A program made the position numbers and the translations under genes. 64,000 nt of DNA from Prorocentrum cordatum (lineage: Eukaryota > Sar > Dinophyceae > Prorocentrales > Prorocentraceae), in the NCBI GenBank assembly GCA_963575745.1, contig CAUYUJ010004313.1, positions 1-64,000 on the forward strand, in the 5' to 3' direction. The notes beneath the pieces were generated by a model that worked only from the letters and a program-made list of their open reading frames with translations, did not search any database and was not told the origin of the DNA. Below are positions 10,932 to 22,041 of the stretch, one piece after another. How positions within the stretch are numbered: position 1 is the first letter of the stretch; each line of letters begins with the position of its first letter.

Positions 10932-13899
10932 ATGGCGTCTCTACGGGGCAACGACCGTCAACGGGAGGCAGGGGCAAGGCTCCTGCAGGAGTTCCTGACA
11001 CTGTATGGATCGTGTCGCATCACTGCCAAACAACTATGTGTGTTATGCCACATGTGCGACGAAGCGGGGGTCCCTGGGGCAACGTGGAGTATGTGCAGCA
11101 GGTCCGCTGATTTACAAAGTGGGAAATATCAGCATCATCTAGATTGTGTTATGCCAGCTCCTAAACATCTAATACATATCAGTGTGCCTATTTCTGAGAA
11201 TCACAGCACATTGCGTTCTGTTCGGGACCACCCTGTCAAGCTGTTTTATGAATCGTTATCGGATGAGTTGGCTGGGGACCCCTCCATTCTTGAGGCGTTG
11301 AGGGCGCGGCCAGATCAGAGAGAGCCAAACATATTAGATGCACCAGCTTACACAGAACATCCTGCAACCAAGCAGGCACGAGACAGCGAGCGTGACCCTC
11401 CCTTGCCCCTAGCTGTATATCTAGATGGGGTCCGCTATCAGCAGCAAGCTGCGGGACGAAGTGATACAGTGACGGGGTGGTGGGTGGTCAATTTGGTATC
11501 GGGGAGGAGACATCTAGTAGCTACCATGAAACACTCGGACGAGTGCGCGTGCGGGTGTAGGGGGTGGTGTTCAGTTCATCCAATCATGGATTGTATTAGA
11601 TGGCAACTTCAAGCCCTTCAGGATGGAACTCGGCCCCAGCTTCGGTACGATGGGGGTGACTGGGAATGCGGGACAAATTTATCAGACTTGAGTTTTCGGG
11701 CTTGTTTGCTATACATAAAAGGGGATTGGATGGAACATTGCCGCTCACTCGCGCTCAGCAATTACGGGCAGTACCATCACTCGTGCCAATTTTGTAAAAG
11801 TGTGAAGTCAGAGCTGGATAGCACTGACGGCATGGAGACGCTAGATTCATTCGTGTTCGATCTTCGCACTAATGAAGAGTATGAGGAGGCTTGTAGGAGG
11901 TGCGAGATTAATGTGGAAATACGCACGCAGGCGCAGTTACGTTTCTTGAAGCAGAACCTTGTGTGGTTGAAGAATTTACCAAAGATTGGGGGTAGGGGCA
12001 TTGCCAGAGACGTGGTCGTAGCCGGCGTCCAATTGAAGTCTGGCGACCGCTTGGAACCCAACACACACGTTCGTGATATCGGTGATGTCCTAGGTGTGAA
12101 GTTGCCTGCCATGTTCACGTTTTGGAGATCGCGGTATGGGCCGTTTACTAAGCTTCCGCTCGATCCCGTGCAGCGTCGGTGCCCGCTCTTCGATCAAAGG
12201 TTAGGCACCTCCCCCGTTCGGACTTTGGCCGCTGATGCAATGCATACACTCCACCTCGGGATCGTACAGCGTCTGATTTCGGCTGTCCTCTATCGCGTGA
12301 TATTTTCAAATCCTTGGAGGTTTCAGGGTACCCAGAAAGTTCTGCTCGACCTGACGTTTCGACAGCTGTGGTGCGACCTTAAATCGTGGCAGGATGACCC
12401 TGCTACTGGCATCGACCCGAAGGATCGTCTCGGCAGCATTACCTCGGGAATGATCGGTGACATGAGGGACTGCAACTATGAGGTGACGAGGGGGTTCGAA
12501 ACAGAGTTTGATCGCACACCTCTTAGGCTCGTCGCCACGGCTGGACTCGCAAGAAGTCCTGGCATAAACAACTCCAAACACCATCCCATCGCATCGGCCA
12601 TTATAAAAAAAACGCTCCCAGAAACCCGATCACCCTGGTACTAGTATGTCTATGAAGGCGGGTGAATCTGGGATGCTACTTCCGTTTTGCAATTTTATCG
12701 TGCACAAATACGGCGGTCGTGACAAGTTTGGCCCTCACCTCATCTGCGCAATCCTTTCGCTGTGTGGTTTTTTGGAGGCCATGAGAACGCTACCCTCCGT
12801 GATCGACGAAGCGATGCAGCTTCGGTTGATGTGCATGATTGCAGTGCACATTCGTGCCTGCAAGCTCGCTGGGATTTCTATTACGCCGAAGCATCATTTG
12901 GCGTGGCATATTGCTCACAGGTGATGTCTGTTCCAAAATGAGGGGTGGTAATGTACGCAATACCCACCCACGCGGTTAAGCTGGTGGCAGGGCCGAGGTA
13001 CGAGGGAAGGTGGGAGGGGTGCGACTAAGCCGTGATATGCCCAATAGAAGCGATACAGGGTGTGGGGGCGGCGCAGCCACAGCGCGGAGGAGGAGCTGGA
13101 GGGAGTGAGGGGGGAGCGGCAGGGGTGAAGATGAGGAGGGGGAGGAGGAGTGCTACAACACGGAGCCGGGACAGAGGACAAGGAGGAGGAGGAGGACGAG
13201 GAAGAGGAGGAGGAGGAGGAGGAGACGGAATGCAAGGATCGATGAAGGGGAGGAGGAGGGATACGACGAGGGAGAGGTGGAGGAGGAATGGCTGTGAGAA
13301 GGGCAAACGGCGGCACGCGCCCCTCTTCCCCTCTCATCAACCTCCATCCCTCCGCACTCCCATCTTCTTCCAACATCGCCCCCCGCACTTAGCACAGTCA
13401 CCTCCCTCTATCTGCTCTCCCTCTCCTCTCTCTCTCTCTCTCTCCCCCCCTCTCTCTCGCCGCCGCCGCCGCGGGGGGGTCCTTTTGTGCGCATCGCTGG
13501 ATTCGGTCGGTGCTGGCGTCGGAGATGCATCGCTGACCCCTCCTCGGGGGTAGTCGGCGTCGGCGGTGTGTGTCCTTGGGTCGCGGGGTTCTGGGGCCAT
13601 GGGGTCAGGGGCCCTGGAGTATTGAATCCAATGAGATCCTGGGGGCATGGGTCCCAGGGCCCCGTTGTATTGTGTAAGGGGGGATGAGGGTGTTGTGTAT
13701 ACACGTTCCCAGGAGCCGGTGGCAAGGCAATCCTAAATTATATACTTGTTGGCTCGACGAATCCCTGAACATCGTACTCAGGGACGTGGCAAAGTTTTCG
13801 CACCGTCGCACATTCGAGTTCAGGGTGTTTTTTATGCTTGCCCTCCACGATCGTTTAGGCCTTTCTCGCTGGCTGACTTTGAAGCCATGGGTTCCATGA
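10932..13899 (+). pseudogene. Transposase-like gene, two exons, one frameshift
   Basis: Exon 1 runs 10932-12920 and exon 2 13713-13899. The CACAG|GTGATG donor and CCCAG acceptor agree in phase and join HHLAWHIAHR to SRWQGNPKLYTCW. The start ATG at 10932 gives MASLRGNDRQ. Landmarks: LPLAVYLDGVRY (Asp165), a Cys cluster CACGCRGWCSVHP (205-217), LYIKGDWMEH (264), TLAADAMHTLHLGIVQRL (Asp435), ITPKHHLAWHIAH and DESLNIVLRDVAK near the end. Spaced acidic residues, a D-x-MH motif and a late His cluster resemble CACTA/Plavaka-like DDE transposases, and I recall this family as very numerous in dinoflagellates; the catalytic assignment is inference. The frame breaks after AIIKK, at an A8 run near 12605-12612; losing one A would restore reading into MSMKAGESGMLLPF. 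This could be decay or a sequencing error. Confidence 0.6.
12921..13712 (+). repeat. Intron of the transposase-like gene with (GGA)n and CT tracts
   Basis: This GT-AG intron of about 790 bp contains GGA-rich sequence (13126-13275) and a C/T-rich stretch with a CT run at 13416-13456. I see no separate gene in it. Confidence 0.6.
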
Positions 13900-15690
13900 C
13901 TCAGTGGTGCTTGTTGGTTATCGGGCTGCAGGCCGCACTCGGCGTCGAGCCACCAGCACCGCATGCTGCTGGGGTTGAGTGGGCATCGCGCACAGCGCAG
14001 GAGTGGCGAGCGGCAGGTCTCCCAGACCGCATCACCTCCCGTGCTGCAAGTGCGACGATGCTGGATGCAGCCACTAAGGCAATTTGGAATCATGCTCACT
14101 TGATTGATCGGGATACTCGTTTCGTCGAGCTTTTCAGTGGCAAGTCAGGGACCACGTCCGCCTACATCACGAATTTCAATGCTGCAGCGATTCCTTATGA
14201 CAAGAATAGGGGCATCAATGAGGACCTCACGACAGCTACGGGGCTCTTGTACGCTATGTTTCTCCTCGCATGCGTGTGCGTCGGCGGCACAATTCACATG
14301 TCACCCCAATGCTCATCGTGGCTCATGATGTGCATGGGCCACACCAAACGGAGCCGGGAGTCGCCAGACGGTGATACTCAGAGGGATGACGTTCTACATG
14401 CCAATCACGCTGCAGAGTTCGTGTTGGACGGGGGTGACGAACGACCATCAGGACACAGAAGATGAGGGATAACAGGACGAGGGAGGAGGACATGCAAGGG
14501 GCATATCAATGCGCACATATGTTAAGTTAAGATGAGTGGGACAGGGAGGGGGTGGAATACGCGGAGTAGTACAATATATCAAGACCGCGGGACGGAAGAT
14601 ACGTAGGAACTGAAGAGGAACAGGCACGCCAGATGAGGGAGACAACGTCATGCGAGATACATGCATGAGGAATATCAGGAGTGGAACGGGAGGGTGGAGG
14701 ACGGGTAGCAAGCGCGTTGGCAGGAGGACGAGGAGCGGACAACGAGGATGATGAGGACAATGACGAGCAATGAGAAGGAGGATGAGGACCATAACCAACC
14801 TGGCGTCTACTCCGTTACCTGGCTTGTCTACCTGGCTTGTCTACCTGACTTGTCTACCTAACGTCATCCTGGCGTCTACCTTGCGTCTACCTGGCGTCTA
14901 CCTGGCGCCTCCCTGGCGTCTACCTGGCGTCTACCTGTCGTCTACCTGGCGTCTACCTGGCATCTACCTGGCGTCTACCTGGCATCTACCCTCTAATCAA
15001 AACCCAGTAATGGTGCGTCTACCTGGCGTCTACCTGGCGTCTACCTGGCGTCTACCTGGCGTCTACCTGGCGTCTACCTGGCGTCTACCTGGCGTCTACC
15101 TTGCGTCTACCTGGTGGCTACCTGTCATCTACCTCCTGGAATCTACGTCCAGGCACCATCCCGACCCCTAGCCGGCTGTATCCGACTCCCATCCCCAACC
15201 AATTTATACAGGTGGTGAGGCCGAATCGATCGATTTTGTAATGTGCCCGAGGTCATTCGCCATCATGTTCTTGGCGAGCCGGGGCGTCTACTGGTGCATC
15301 GAGCAACCGCTCAACTCGCTCATGTTTTGTTGGCCCTCGCTCGCTGCTGCGTTCCGCATCTCAGAATCTCTGAGGCTGGTCACATGTCTCGGAGCTTTCG
15401 GACACAACTCGATGAAACCGATAGAGTTGTTCTGTAATTTTCCGCTCCCTGTTGCTTTGGAGCTTAAGCGTTCCAAGGCCCAGTCGAACACGACAGTCGG
15501 TGCTAAGAAAGTGCCCCTTACCAAGAAGACTGCTAGGACGACCCCGAGTGGCACCAATAAGGGCTGGAAATGCACAGTGCACGTGACGGGGAACAAGCCC
15601 GAGCTGAAAGCTTCTCAGCAGTACCCCGCTAAGTTTTGCCACGCCCTAGCAGCAGTCGCAGCAAAGCTATTCGAGCGTCATTTTGACTAG
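13887..15690 (+). CDS. DNA-methyltransferase-like protein, two exons
   Basis: Exon 1 is taken from the ATG at 13887 to 14420 (donor GTGTTG). Exon 2 starts near 15211 or 15220 (acceptors ATACAG or GTGAG; both keep phase 0) and ends at 15690. Motifs in order: DTRFVELFSGKSGTTSAY (residues 77-92, like the SAM-binding FxGxG motif), a PYDKN region, HMSPQCSSWLMM (138-148, like the catalytic PC motif), then RGVYWCIEQPLNSLMF in exon 2 (like the ENV motif) and LGAFGHNSMKPIELF. This order is that of C5-cytosine methyltransferase-like proteins, which are expanded in dinoflagellates. Activity is uncertain because the motifs diverge (PQC for PC, EQP for ENV). The start overlaps the 3' end of the transposase-like gene by 13 bases in another frame, so the true N-terminus is unsure. 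Confidence 0.6.
14800..15145 (+). repeat. 11-bp minisatellite, CTACCTGGCGT, in the methyltransferase-like intron
   Basis: About 27 copies of CTACCTGGCGT with few variants, broken once near 14990-15020 by unrelated sequence. It occupies much of the 14421-15210 intron and is related to the array at 8262-8512. Confidence 0.9.
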
Positions 15691-16152
15691 AGAGCTTGGC
15701 GCCAATAGGGAACGAACCGCTGCCCTCGGCCCCGACAGGCATGCCCTCCCCACGCCCTCCCTGAACATTCGGGGGTCCAGACAACCATATATGAACGCTT
15801 AGGCTCATGGGTACACAGGGGTGCGTCGTTCCCTAGGTCGAGCGCCCGCTTTTGCATGTCCTTCAGCTTGCTTGTGTTTCATCGGGAGTGCACGCGGAGG
15901 CCTCGCGAGCACGATGTCTGCTAGTCGCCGCGGCTGAATGCGGTTTTACGCATCGACAGGGGGTCTCCACGAACGGGAGGCGACAAGTGGAATAGGAGAG
16001 TGCGGATTATGAGGGGGATGAGAAAAAGGAGGCGGAGGAGGAGGAAACTGAGGAATCCGATGGTGATGATGATGATGAGGAGGAGGATGATGAGGATGAG
16101 GATGAGGATGAGGATGAGGATGAGGATGAGGATGAGGACGAGGATGAGGATG

Positions 16153-16183
<31 letters not shown>

Positions 16184-17280
16184 GGATGATGAGTGATGAA
16201 TGATGAGGAATGAGGATGAGGATGAGGAGGGGGAGGGGAAGAGAGGAAGAGGAGGACGAGGATGAGGAGGAGGATGAGGAGGAGGGGGAGGGGGAGAGGG
16301 AGGAAGAGGAGGAATATGAGGCATAAGAGGAGGGGGGGTTGCACCTCAGGAGGGCGAGGGCGAGAAAGAGAGGTGGTCCAGGAGGCGGAAGGGAAGGTCA
16401 TGATGGTGGCGACGGCGACAGGGAGGAAGATGAGGAGAGGATGATGAGCACGATGACTAGGATGCGGAGGGAGGAGGATGATGAGAATGATGGGGGGGAG
16501 GAGGAGAAGGAGGGAGGAGGAGGAGGAGAGAGGAGGAGGATGAGAAGAGGAGTAGGAGGATGGATGATGGAGTGGATGGATTGGGATGGATGGATGATGG
16601 ATGGATGGATGGAATTGATGGATCGATGATGATGATGATGATGAATGAGGAGGAGGAGGAGGGAGGATGAGGATGGATGAGGATGAGATGGATGTTTGAT
16701 GATGAATGATGTTAATGATGATGATGAATGATGAATGATGATGATGATGATGATGTGATGATGATGATGATGATGATGATGATGCTGATGATGCTGATCA
16801 TGTTGATGATGATGTTGATGATGATGATGATGATGATGAGGATGATGATGATGATGACGGTGATGATGATGGTGAGGAGGAGGAGGAGGAGGAGGAGGAG
16901 GAGGAGAAGGATGAGGAGGAGGAGGCGGAGGACGATAGAGAGGACTGTGAGGGGGAAGGCGGAGGGGTGGGCAGTAGAGCGCGGAGGCTGAGAAGGTGGA
17001 TCACCGCTGCCAGAACCACGAGCGAAGGAAGAAGAGCAGGGAGATGAGGAAGCGGTGGGAACGGGATGAGGAGGCAGAGGAGCCGGAGCCGATTGACTGA
17101 CGAGGGCGAGGAGAGGTGGAGGATGAACGAGGTGGTACGGACTAGAGGCAGCACAGCAGCTCCCAACCGACGCGCAAGAGCTTGCACGCAGCCGGCGCGC
17201 CCCAACGGGCGTGTGCAAACATGCCCAGACCGCTCGCCGATGGGTTCTGTAACTGACTCTCTCACCCGCTTCCTGCTCCT
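15691..17280 (+). repeat. GAT/GAG-triplet region without genes
   Basis: After about 300 bp of ordinary noncoding sequence, 16000-16920 is a patchwork of GATGAG, GGA, GATGGATG and GAT triplet tracts, with a pure (GAT)n core at about 16738-16875. No gene is supported; apparent His-, Met- or Asp-rich frames are repeat translations. A pyrimidine-rich tail follows near 17265-17300. Confidence 0.8.
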
Positions 17281-17589
17281 CCTCCTCCTCCTCGTTCACC
17301 CCCGTCCGCTGCTGGAGCTCCAGAGCACCCTGGCGCACGGCTCAGCCTCTGCAGCCGCGCCCAGCCAGGTGGATGAGTACCCGCCGCACCAGATTTTTGT
17401 TGTTCCCGAGTGCCCTAGGGATCGGAAAATGGATGGTGTTCTAGGGCCCTGGATTTTCAGGATCTGTGAATATCCTGGGGTCCTCGATGAAACTTCTGGC
17501 GCGCTGCCTCCTTCCTTCCCCCTCCTCGCCCGCCCCAGGAAGGAGGGGGAGGAGGAGGAGGAATATGGAAAAGAAGAGGTCTCCTCCCC

Positions 17590-17696
17590 CGTCCTCCCCC
17601 TCCCCCTCCTCCTCCTCCTCCTCCTCCTCCTCCTCCTCCTCCTCCTCCTCCTCCTCCTCCTCCTCCCCTCCTTTTTCGCCTGCTCCTCGCCCGCCC

Positions 17697-17737
<41 letters not shown>

Positions 17738-17744
17738 TTTTGTT

Positions 17745-17775
<31 letters not shown>

Positions 17776-17776
17776 A
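17590..17776 (+). repeat. (CTC)n then (CT)n tract
   Basis: An 80-bp CTC run, a short gap, then two CT runs split by TGTTTTTTTTGTTTCTG. Confidence 0.9.
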
Positions 17777-18302
17777 GGCGGTAACAGAACGCCCACGCCG
17801 ACCCTCCCACTCCTCCCTCCTCCCCGTGTATGTTCAGTATAGGTCGAGGCCCCCACCCCTGGGCACGGCTCACCGCCGTGTCGACGGATTCGCAGTCGAC
17901 GGGTACGTGCACCTCCTCTTCCGAGGAGGCACCGTCGCCGTGGCTAACGTTCTCGCGAATCGTGGCCCTCAACCGTGCTGCACGGGGCGACTCCCCCCCT
18001 CAACGGTGGCGACGGCGACGGCGACGACTGCGATCGACAACGACGATCGTAGCTTCGAGGATCGAGTGGAGCGCCCCCTCGACGTGCTGAACATGAGCGC
18101 TGATCCGAAGATCGAGGATGGCGAGTGGTTCAACCATCGTGCGGAATCCAATGCCGAGTCCGATCCCGAATTCTACCTCGTCGATGGATCGCGGAGGCGA
18201 GCGGCGACGACGTAGAAGCGAACGGCGACGTGGTAGGTAGACGGGCGGCAGCACGAACTCGCGTCGGATCGTGGGAATGGTGCACCCTCCCGACCTGCGG
18301 GA

Positions 18303-18475
18303 TACAGAGGAAGGGGGGAGGGGAGGGGGGGGAGGGAGAGGGAGGGAGGGAGGGAGGGACAGAAGGAGGGAGGGAGGAGAGGGAGGGGGGAGTGGAGGAA
18401 GGGCGGAGTGAGGGAGGGAGGGAGGGAGGGAGGGCAGGGATGGAGGGGGGGGGAGGGAGGGGGGAAGGACAGAGC
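18303..18475 (+). repeat. (GGGA)n-like purine tract
   Basis: About 170 bp of GGGAGGGA units with G-runs, mostly lacking pyrimidines; a candidate for G-quadruplex or triplex structure. Confidence 0.85.
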
Positions 18476-18921
18476 CGAGACTCCACCTCCCTCATCGAGT
18501 AAACTTGGCCAGAGGCCAAGTCGGCGGGCTCTGGGGCAGGCTGGGCCATACGGTCGGCCCGCAAGGGCTTGCGATCCGACTCCCCAGCGCACAGATGGGG
18601 GTCCTCCCTTTGCTTCCTGACCTCAATTTGCCTACCTCCCTCCCGCCCGCCCGCCCGTCCTCCCGCCCCTCGTTCCTCGTTCGCCTCCCCCTGCTCCTCC
18701 TCCTCCTCCCGAGCTCGGCCCGAGATGGACGTGAACTGTATGGGAGGTTATTTGCTACGTGTGGGTCCCCCCAGCCGGCCCATGGCTTATCCTGCGGGTA
18801 TTGCAACGGGTTAATGTGCGGGTGTGGCCGCGCCGACACCCGCTACCAGAGCCGCCGGCGCCGACGCAGCCGCCGACGCCAGAACCTTAGCGGCCCCCGC
18901 GGGGCCATCGGTGATTCCCCA

Positions 18922-18975
18922 GGCCGAACGGCGATCGATCGATCGATCGATCAATCGATCGATCGCCGTTCGGCC
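18922..18975. repeat. 54-bp near-perfect hairpin with a GATC core
   Basis: GGCCGAACGGCGATCGATC at the left is the inverse of GATCGATCGCCGTTCGGCC at the right. The centre is a run of GATCGATC. Confidence 0.85.
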
Positions 18976-19101
18976 CATTGGCCCGCCGAGGCCCGAATTG
19001 GTCACGAGCAGCGAGAGCAGCGACGGCAGGGCAGAGACGATCGACGGCGACAGCGACGGGGCGGAGACGATCTACGACGACAGCGATTAAGGCCTGATTG
19101 G

Positions 19102-19190
19102 TTTAGGGGCCTCCTCCTCCTCCTCCTCCTCGCCCTGTCCCCCCTCCCTCCTCCTCCTCCTCCTCCTCCTCCTCCTCCTCCTCCTTCACC
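19102..19190 (+). repeat. (CTC)n tracts
   Basis: Two CTC runs (19102-19130 and 19145-19187). Between 19191 and 19480 there is no gene; 19380-19490 is strikingly AT-rich, with a duplicated ACAAAACCAT...GGTTATTT-type segment. Confidence 0.8.
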
Positions 19191-19487
19191 TCTGCGCGGG
19201 CTCAAGCTGCTTGGCTGGCACGCTGCGCTGCTGCGCGCCTTCGGGCGCGGTTTGCGACATCAGTGCGAATGCTAATCTCACGTCTCCCCCGACGACGCCT
19301 CTCGCTCGAGGAAAAGAGAGCGCGCGACGCGACTTCGACGGGCAAACATTACAACGACCAACGAATGTCAAGACCATAACAACGCAACAACGCATATAAC
19401 TATCACTTACATTGTACATGTTTCACAAAACCATCACATAGTTATTTATCATCAACATATTATACAAAACCATATGATGGTTATTTG

Positions 19488-20703
19488 AGACCTCTGGGTC
19501 GTGCCCATGGCCGCGAAGTTGTCAATGTAGATGAGCGAGGCCCCCGAGCCGGGGCAGACGGGCTCGCGCGGCACGTACTGGGCCAGCCAGCGGTCCGCCG
19601 GGGCGCAGGGGCGAAGGATCTCCATCATGACATGCTGTATGAAGTAGACAGCCCATGACCAGCCCATCGGCACCACTCTGAGGCGCAGGTGCACCATGCC
19701 GTCAGGCGGGCGCGCCCCAACCAGCTGGCGAGCGACGAGCGGCAGCGCGTCCCAGGGCACGGGCGGCAGGCCGAAGGCCTCACGCAGGTGCACTGGCAGC
19801 AAGAACTGGTAGAAGCAGCACGTGACGTCGCCCTGGGCCACGAAGAGGCGCTCCCCCGCCTGCAGCTCGATGCTGCCGAGGGCCTGCGCCGCTGCCAAGG
19901 GGACGTAGTCGGGCTCGGCGAACTCCGTGTTCGAGGCCCTGGTGTCGAAGATCAGCCTGAGGGTCCCGTCCTTCTTGTAAACGAAGAAGGGCGCCACCTG
20001 CGAGAACGAAGTACCCACCTCGAGCATGTCACGCTCGAGGAGATCAGCCAAAAACTTCCCATATGTGCGTGGATTGCTTGCAAGCCTCCGGTCAAAAGCC
20101 AATTTCGCCAACGACGAAGAAGATGTGGAGCCCCTCGTCAGCAAGGTGCCAGACTCACCCATCAGCAAAGAGCGGGGCCCCGCCGGCAGTGCAGCAGCTA
20201 GCTCCACCGCGCCGGAGGCCGCGCGCGGAAGTGAGACCTTCCCGCGCTGGTAGGTGGCGTACTTCCCGCTGGCCATGTCGTCAAATCCATAGCCAGGATC
20301 GGAGCCGATCACGGCGCGCGTGGCCGAGTCGGCGGTCAGGTCCGTCGGGCAGCTGGGCACGGCGGCGCAGGAGCTGCGAAGCCGCTCCAGCGCGTCGGTC
20401 TGGGGGCCAGAGGCTGCTCCAGCCCGCCGAACAGCGCCGCGCCCTCCCAGCTCATTGAGGGTCCGCAGGCCTGCCGAGAGCCACTCCGAGCCCAGCGCAT
20501 CCCCATGACGCGGTGCAGGCGAGGCGGGCTCAGGCAGAGGAAGCAGGTCCCTGGGATCTGCCGCAAGACCTGGCGGCATAGCGGCGGCGCGAGCGCTCAG
20601 CCGCCTCCCCTGGTGGTGTAAAAGCGGCGCCCAGCCGGGGGGACTCCGGGGCCGCTGCAGGATAGCACGGGGGTGGGAGGCGTCAGCCCTGCCCCCCCGA
20701 GCC
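19488..20703 (-). pseudogene. Reverse transcriptase fragment (ORF2)
   Basis: The frame is shifted by one base relative to ORF1. RT landmarks in order: VAPFFVYKKDGTLRLIFDTR (fingers), LFVAQGDVTCCFYQFLLP (motif A, Asp in GDVTC), RVVPMGWSWAVYF (motif B) and ASLIYIDNFAAMGT (motif C, YIDN where most RTs have YxDD). The protein ends TQRSQITIIWFCIIC within AT-rich DNA, so the C-terminal half is lost and it should be inactive. Upstream, GFDDMASGKYATYQRGKV and a SNPRTYGKFLADLLERDML helix lead into the fingers. Confidence 0.65.
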
Positions 20704-22041
20704 AGCGCCCGGGGTGCCAGTCTGGCCGTCCTTGCCCTTCTTGTTGTCCTTGAGCTTCTTCCTGTGGTCGGCGCCGATCGTCTGGCCAGCGCCGCCGCCG
20801 CCGCCGCCGCCGCCCAAGGACGCCGCCGCCAGAGCCCGCTCCTCGTGGCCCTTGCGGCGCTCCTTGAGCACGGCAGCCCGCTCCTCCATGCGCTTCGCCA
20901 CCCAGCGCTCCAACTCGGGCGAGATGAGCGCGTATCCCTTGGCACGGTCGCCGCCGAGAAACAGGCGCCTCTCGGCCGCGAGCCCCGCCGCCACCGAGCC
21001 CTCCGTGGAGGCGCGGATCCGCTCCTGGTACCGCTCCTCCCAGAGCTGGTAGCCGCGGGCCATGCTCTCAAGGCAGGCCAAGTTGCAGATGTTGACCTGG
21101 TCGTACGGCAGCCCGTGCTGGATGTACTCCGAGAGGAAGAGGTGCTCGTCGCTCCCTGGGTCCGATGACGTCGCCCCCAGCGCCTGTCTCCACCAATGGT
21201 GACGTGGCACCGGGGCCATGCCGCTGTTGGCGAAGGCCTCGATGAGCCACTGCACAGTGCGGGGGCCCTCCACTGCCCAGGCGTTGTCCAGGTCCTCCTC
21301 GCGCCGCAGGTGGCGCGCGGACTCGAAGCTGCGGGTGCGCTCCCCGCGTACATTGTACTCGACCGCCAGTGTGCGAATGTCCTCCGCCGCGTCCCCCACG
21401 CCCTCGTCAGCTGGCAACGGCATCGGCGGGTCGCGGCACAGGCGGTACCACACCCCCTCACGGCACAGCAGGGCCTGGCCCGAGGCGCCGACGGCGATAT
21501 CCGAGTCGCGGATGGTGATGCCCTCGCCGCGCCTGCGGGGGCCCTGGTTCTCGCCGACGAACCACTCCGAGCCCACGATGCAGGTGTGGGCAGCCAGCGA
21601 GCCGGGGTCGTAGAAGGCGGGGTCCACGTCAGCAGCAGGCACCAGCGCGCCGGCCGCGCAGGCGGGCACAGCGCCGGTGTCGGCGGTAGGCGCGGGCCCC
21701 CGCCCACCTCCATCGGCAGCTCGCGGTGCGGTAGCCCAGCCAGCCAGGTAGGCTTCGGCCCGCCGGCGGAAGGCGCTGGCGTCGGCGATGTCCCCAGGGC
21801 GGAAGGCGTAGCGGAGTGCCTTGTGCCCAGAGAGGCGGATCGGAATGCCGCCAGCAACACCCCTAGGCAGCGCATCCTCGTAGTCCTCCAGTAGCTCCTC
21901 GTACACGTCGCCGTCCGGCGTGAGCACCACGTGGCCGCCTGAAGTGCGGCGAAGGACGAGGCGTTCGTGCCAGACCCCCTCCGACGAGTCGAACAGGGCC
22001 CAGAAGCGGCGCCCCGCTGCCACAGAGAGGCCATCTGCCAT
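20683..22041 (-). CDS. Gag-like ORF1 of the retroelement
   Basis: About 452 residues from the ATG at 22041 (MADGLSVAAGRRFWALFDSS). The early VWHERLVLRR and LTPDGDVYEELLEDYEDALP segments recall N-terminal regions of retroelement polyproteins I associate with dinoflagellates. The middle has WFVGENQGPRRRGEG, WLIEAFANSGMAPVPRHHWW and ELERWVAKRMEERAAVLKER, a charged helix. It ends in a Gly run and a basic KKLKDNKKGKDGQ tail. There is no zinc knuckle. Its stop (20683) falls just after a G7 run where the RT frame overlaps, so ORF2 may be read by frameshifting. Role inferred from position: nucleic-acid binding or particle protein. Confidence 0.5.
   Translation of the reverse strand: MADGLSVAAGRRFWALFDSSEGVWHERLVLRRTSGGHVVLTPDGDVYEELLEDYEDALPRGVAGGIPIRLSGHKALRYAFRPGDIADASAFRRRAEAYLAGWATAPRAADGGGRGPAPTADTGAVPACAAGALVPAADVDPAFYDPGSLAAHTCIVGSEWFVGENQGPRRRGEGITIRDSDIAVGASGQALLCREGVWYRLCRDPPMPLPADEGVGDAAEDIRTLAVEYNVRGERTRSFESARHLRREEDLDNAWAVEGPRTVQWLIEAFANSGMAPVPRHHWWRQALGATSSDPGSDEHLFLSEYIQHGLPYDQVNICNLACLESMARGYQLWEERYQERIRASTEGSVAAGLAAERRLFLGGDRAKGYALISPELERWVAKRMEERAAVLKERRKGHEERALAAASLGGGGGGGGAGQTIGADHRKKLKDNKKGKDGQTGTPGAGSGGQG

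Larger units (their letters stand above)
17777..19101. other. Spacer with possible exon near 17896-18215, otherwise repeats
   Basis: A plus-strand frame at about 17896-18215 reads moderately like protein (VANVLANRGPQPCC, LDVLNMSADPKIEDGEWF) and ends in SRRRAATT. It has no motif I recognise and is too weak to call. The rest holds the GGGA tract and the GATC hairpin listed separately. Confidence 0.3.
19480..22041 (-). mobile_element. 3'-truncated retroelement (gag-like plus reverse transcriptase)
   Basis: Two overlapping minus-strand reading frames form a gag-like/pol-like pair of the kind common in dinoflagellate genomes. The RT frame loses homology immediately after the YIDN motif, where AT-rich sequence begins at about 19490, so the thumb, RNase H and any integrase are missing. 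No terminal repeats were found. Confidence 0.6.
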
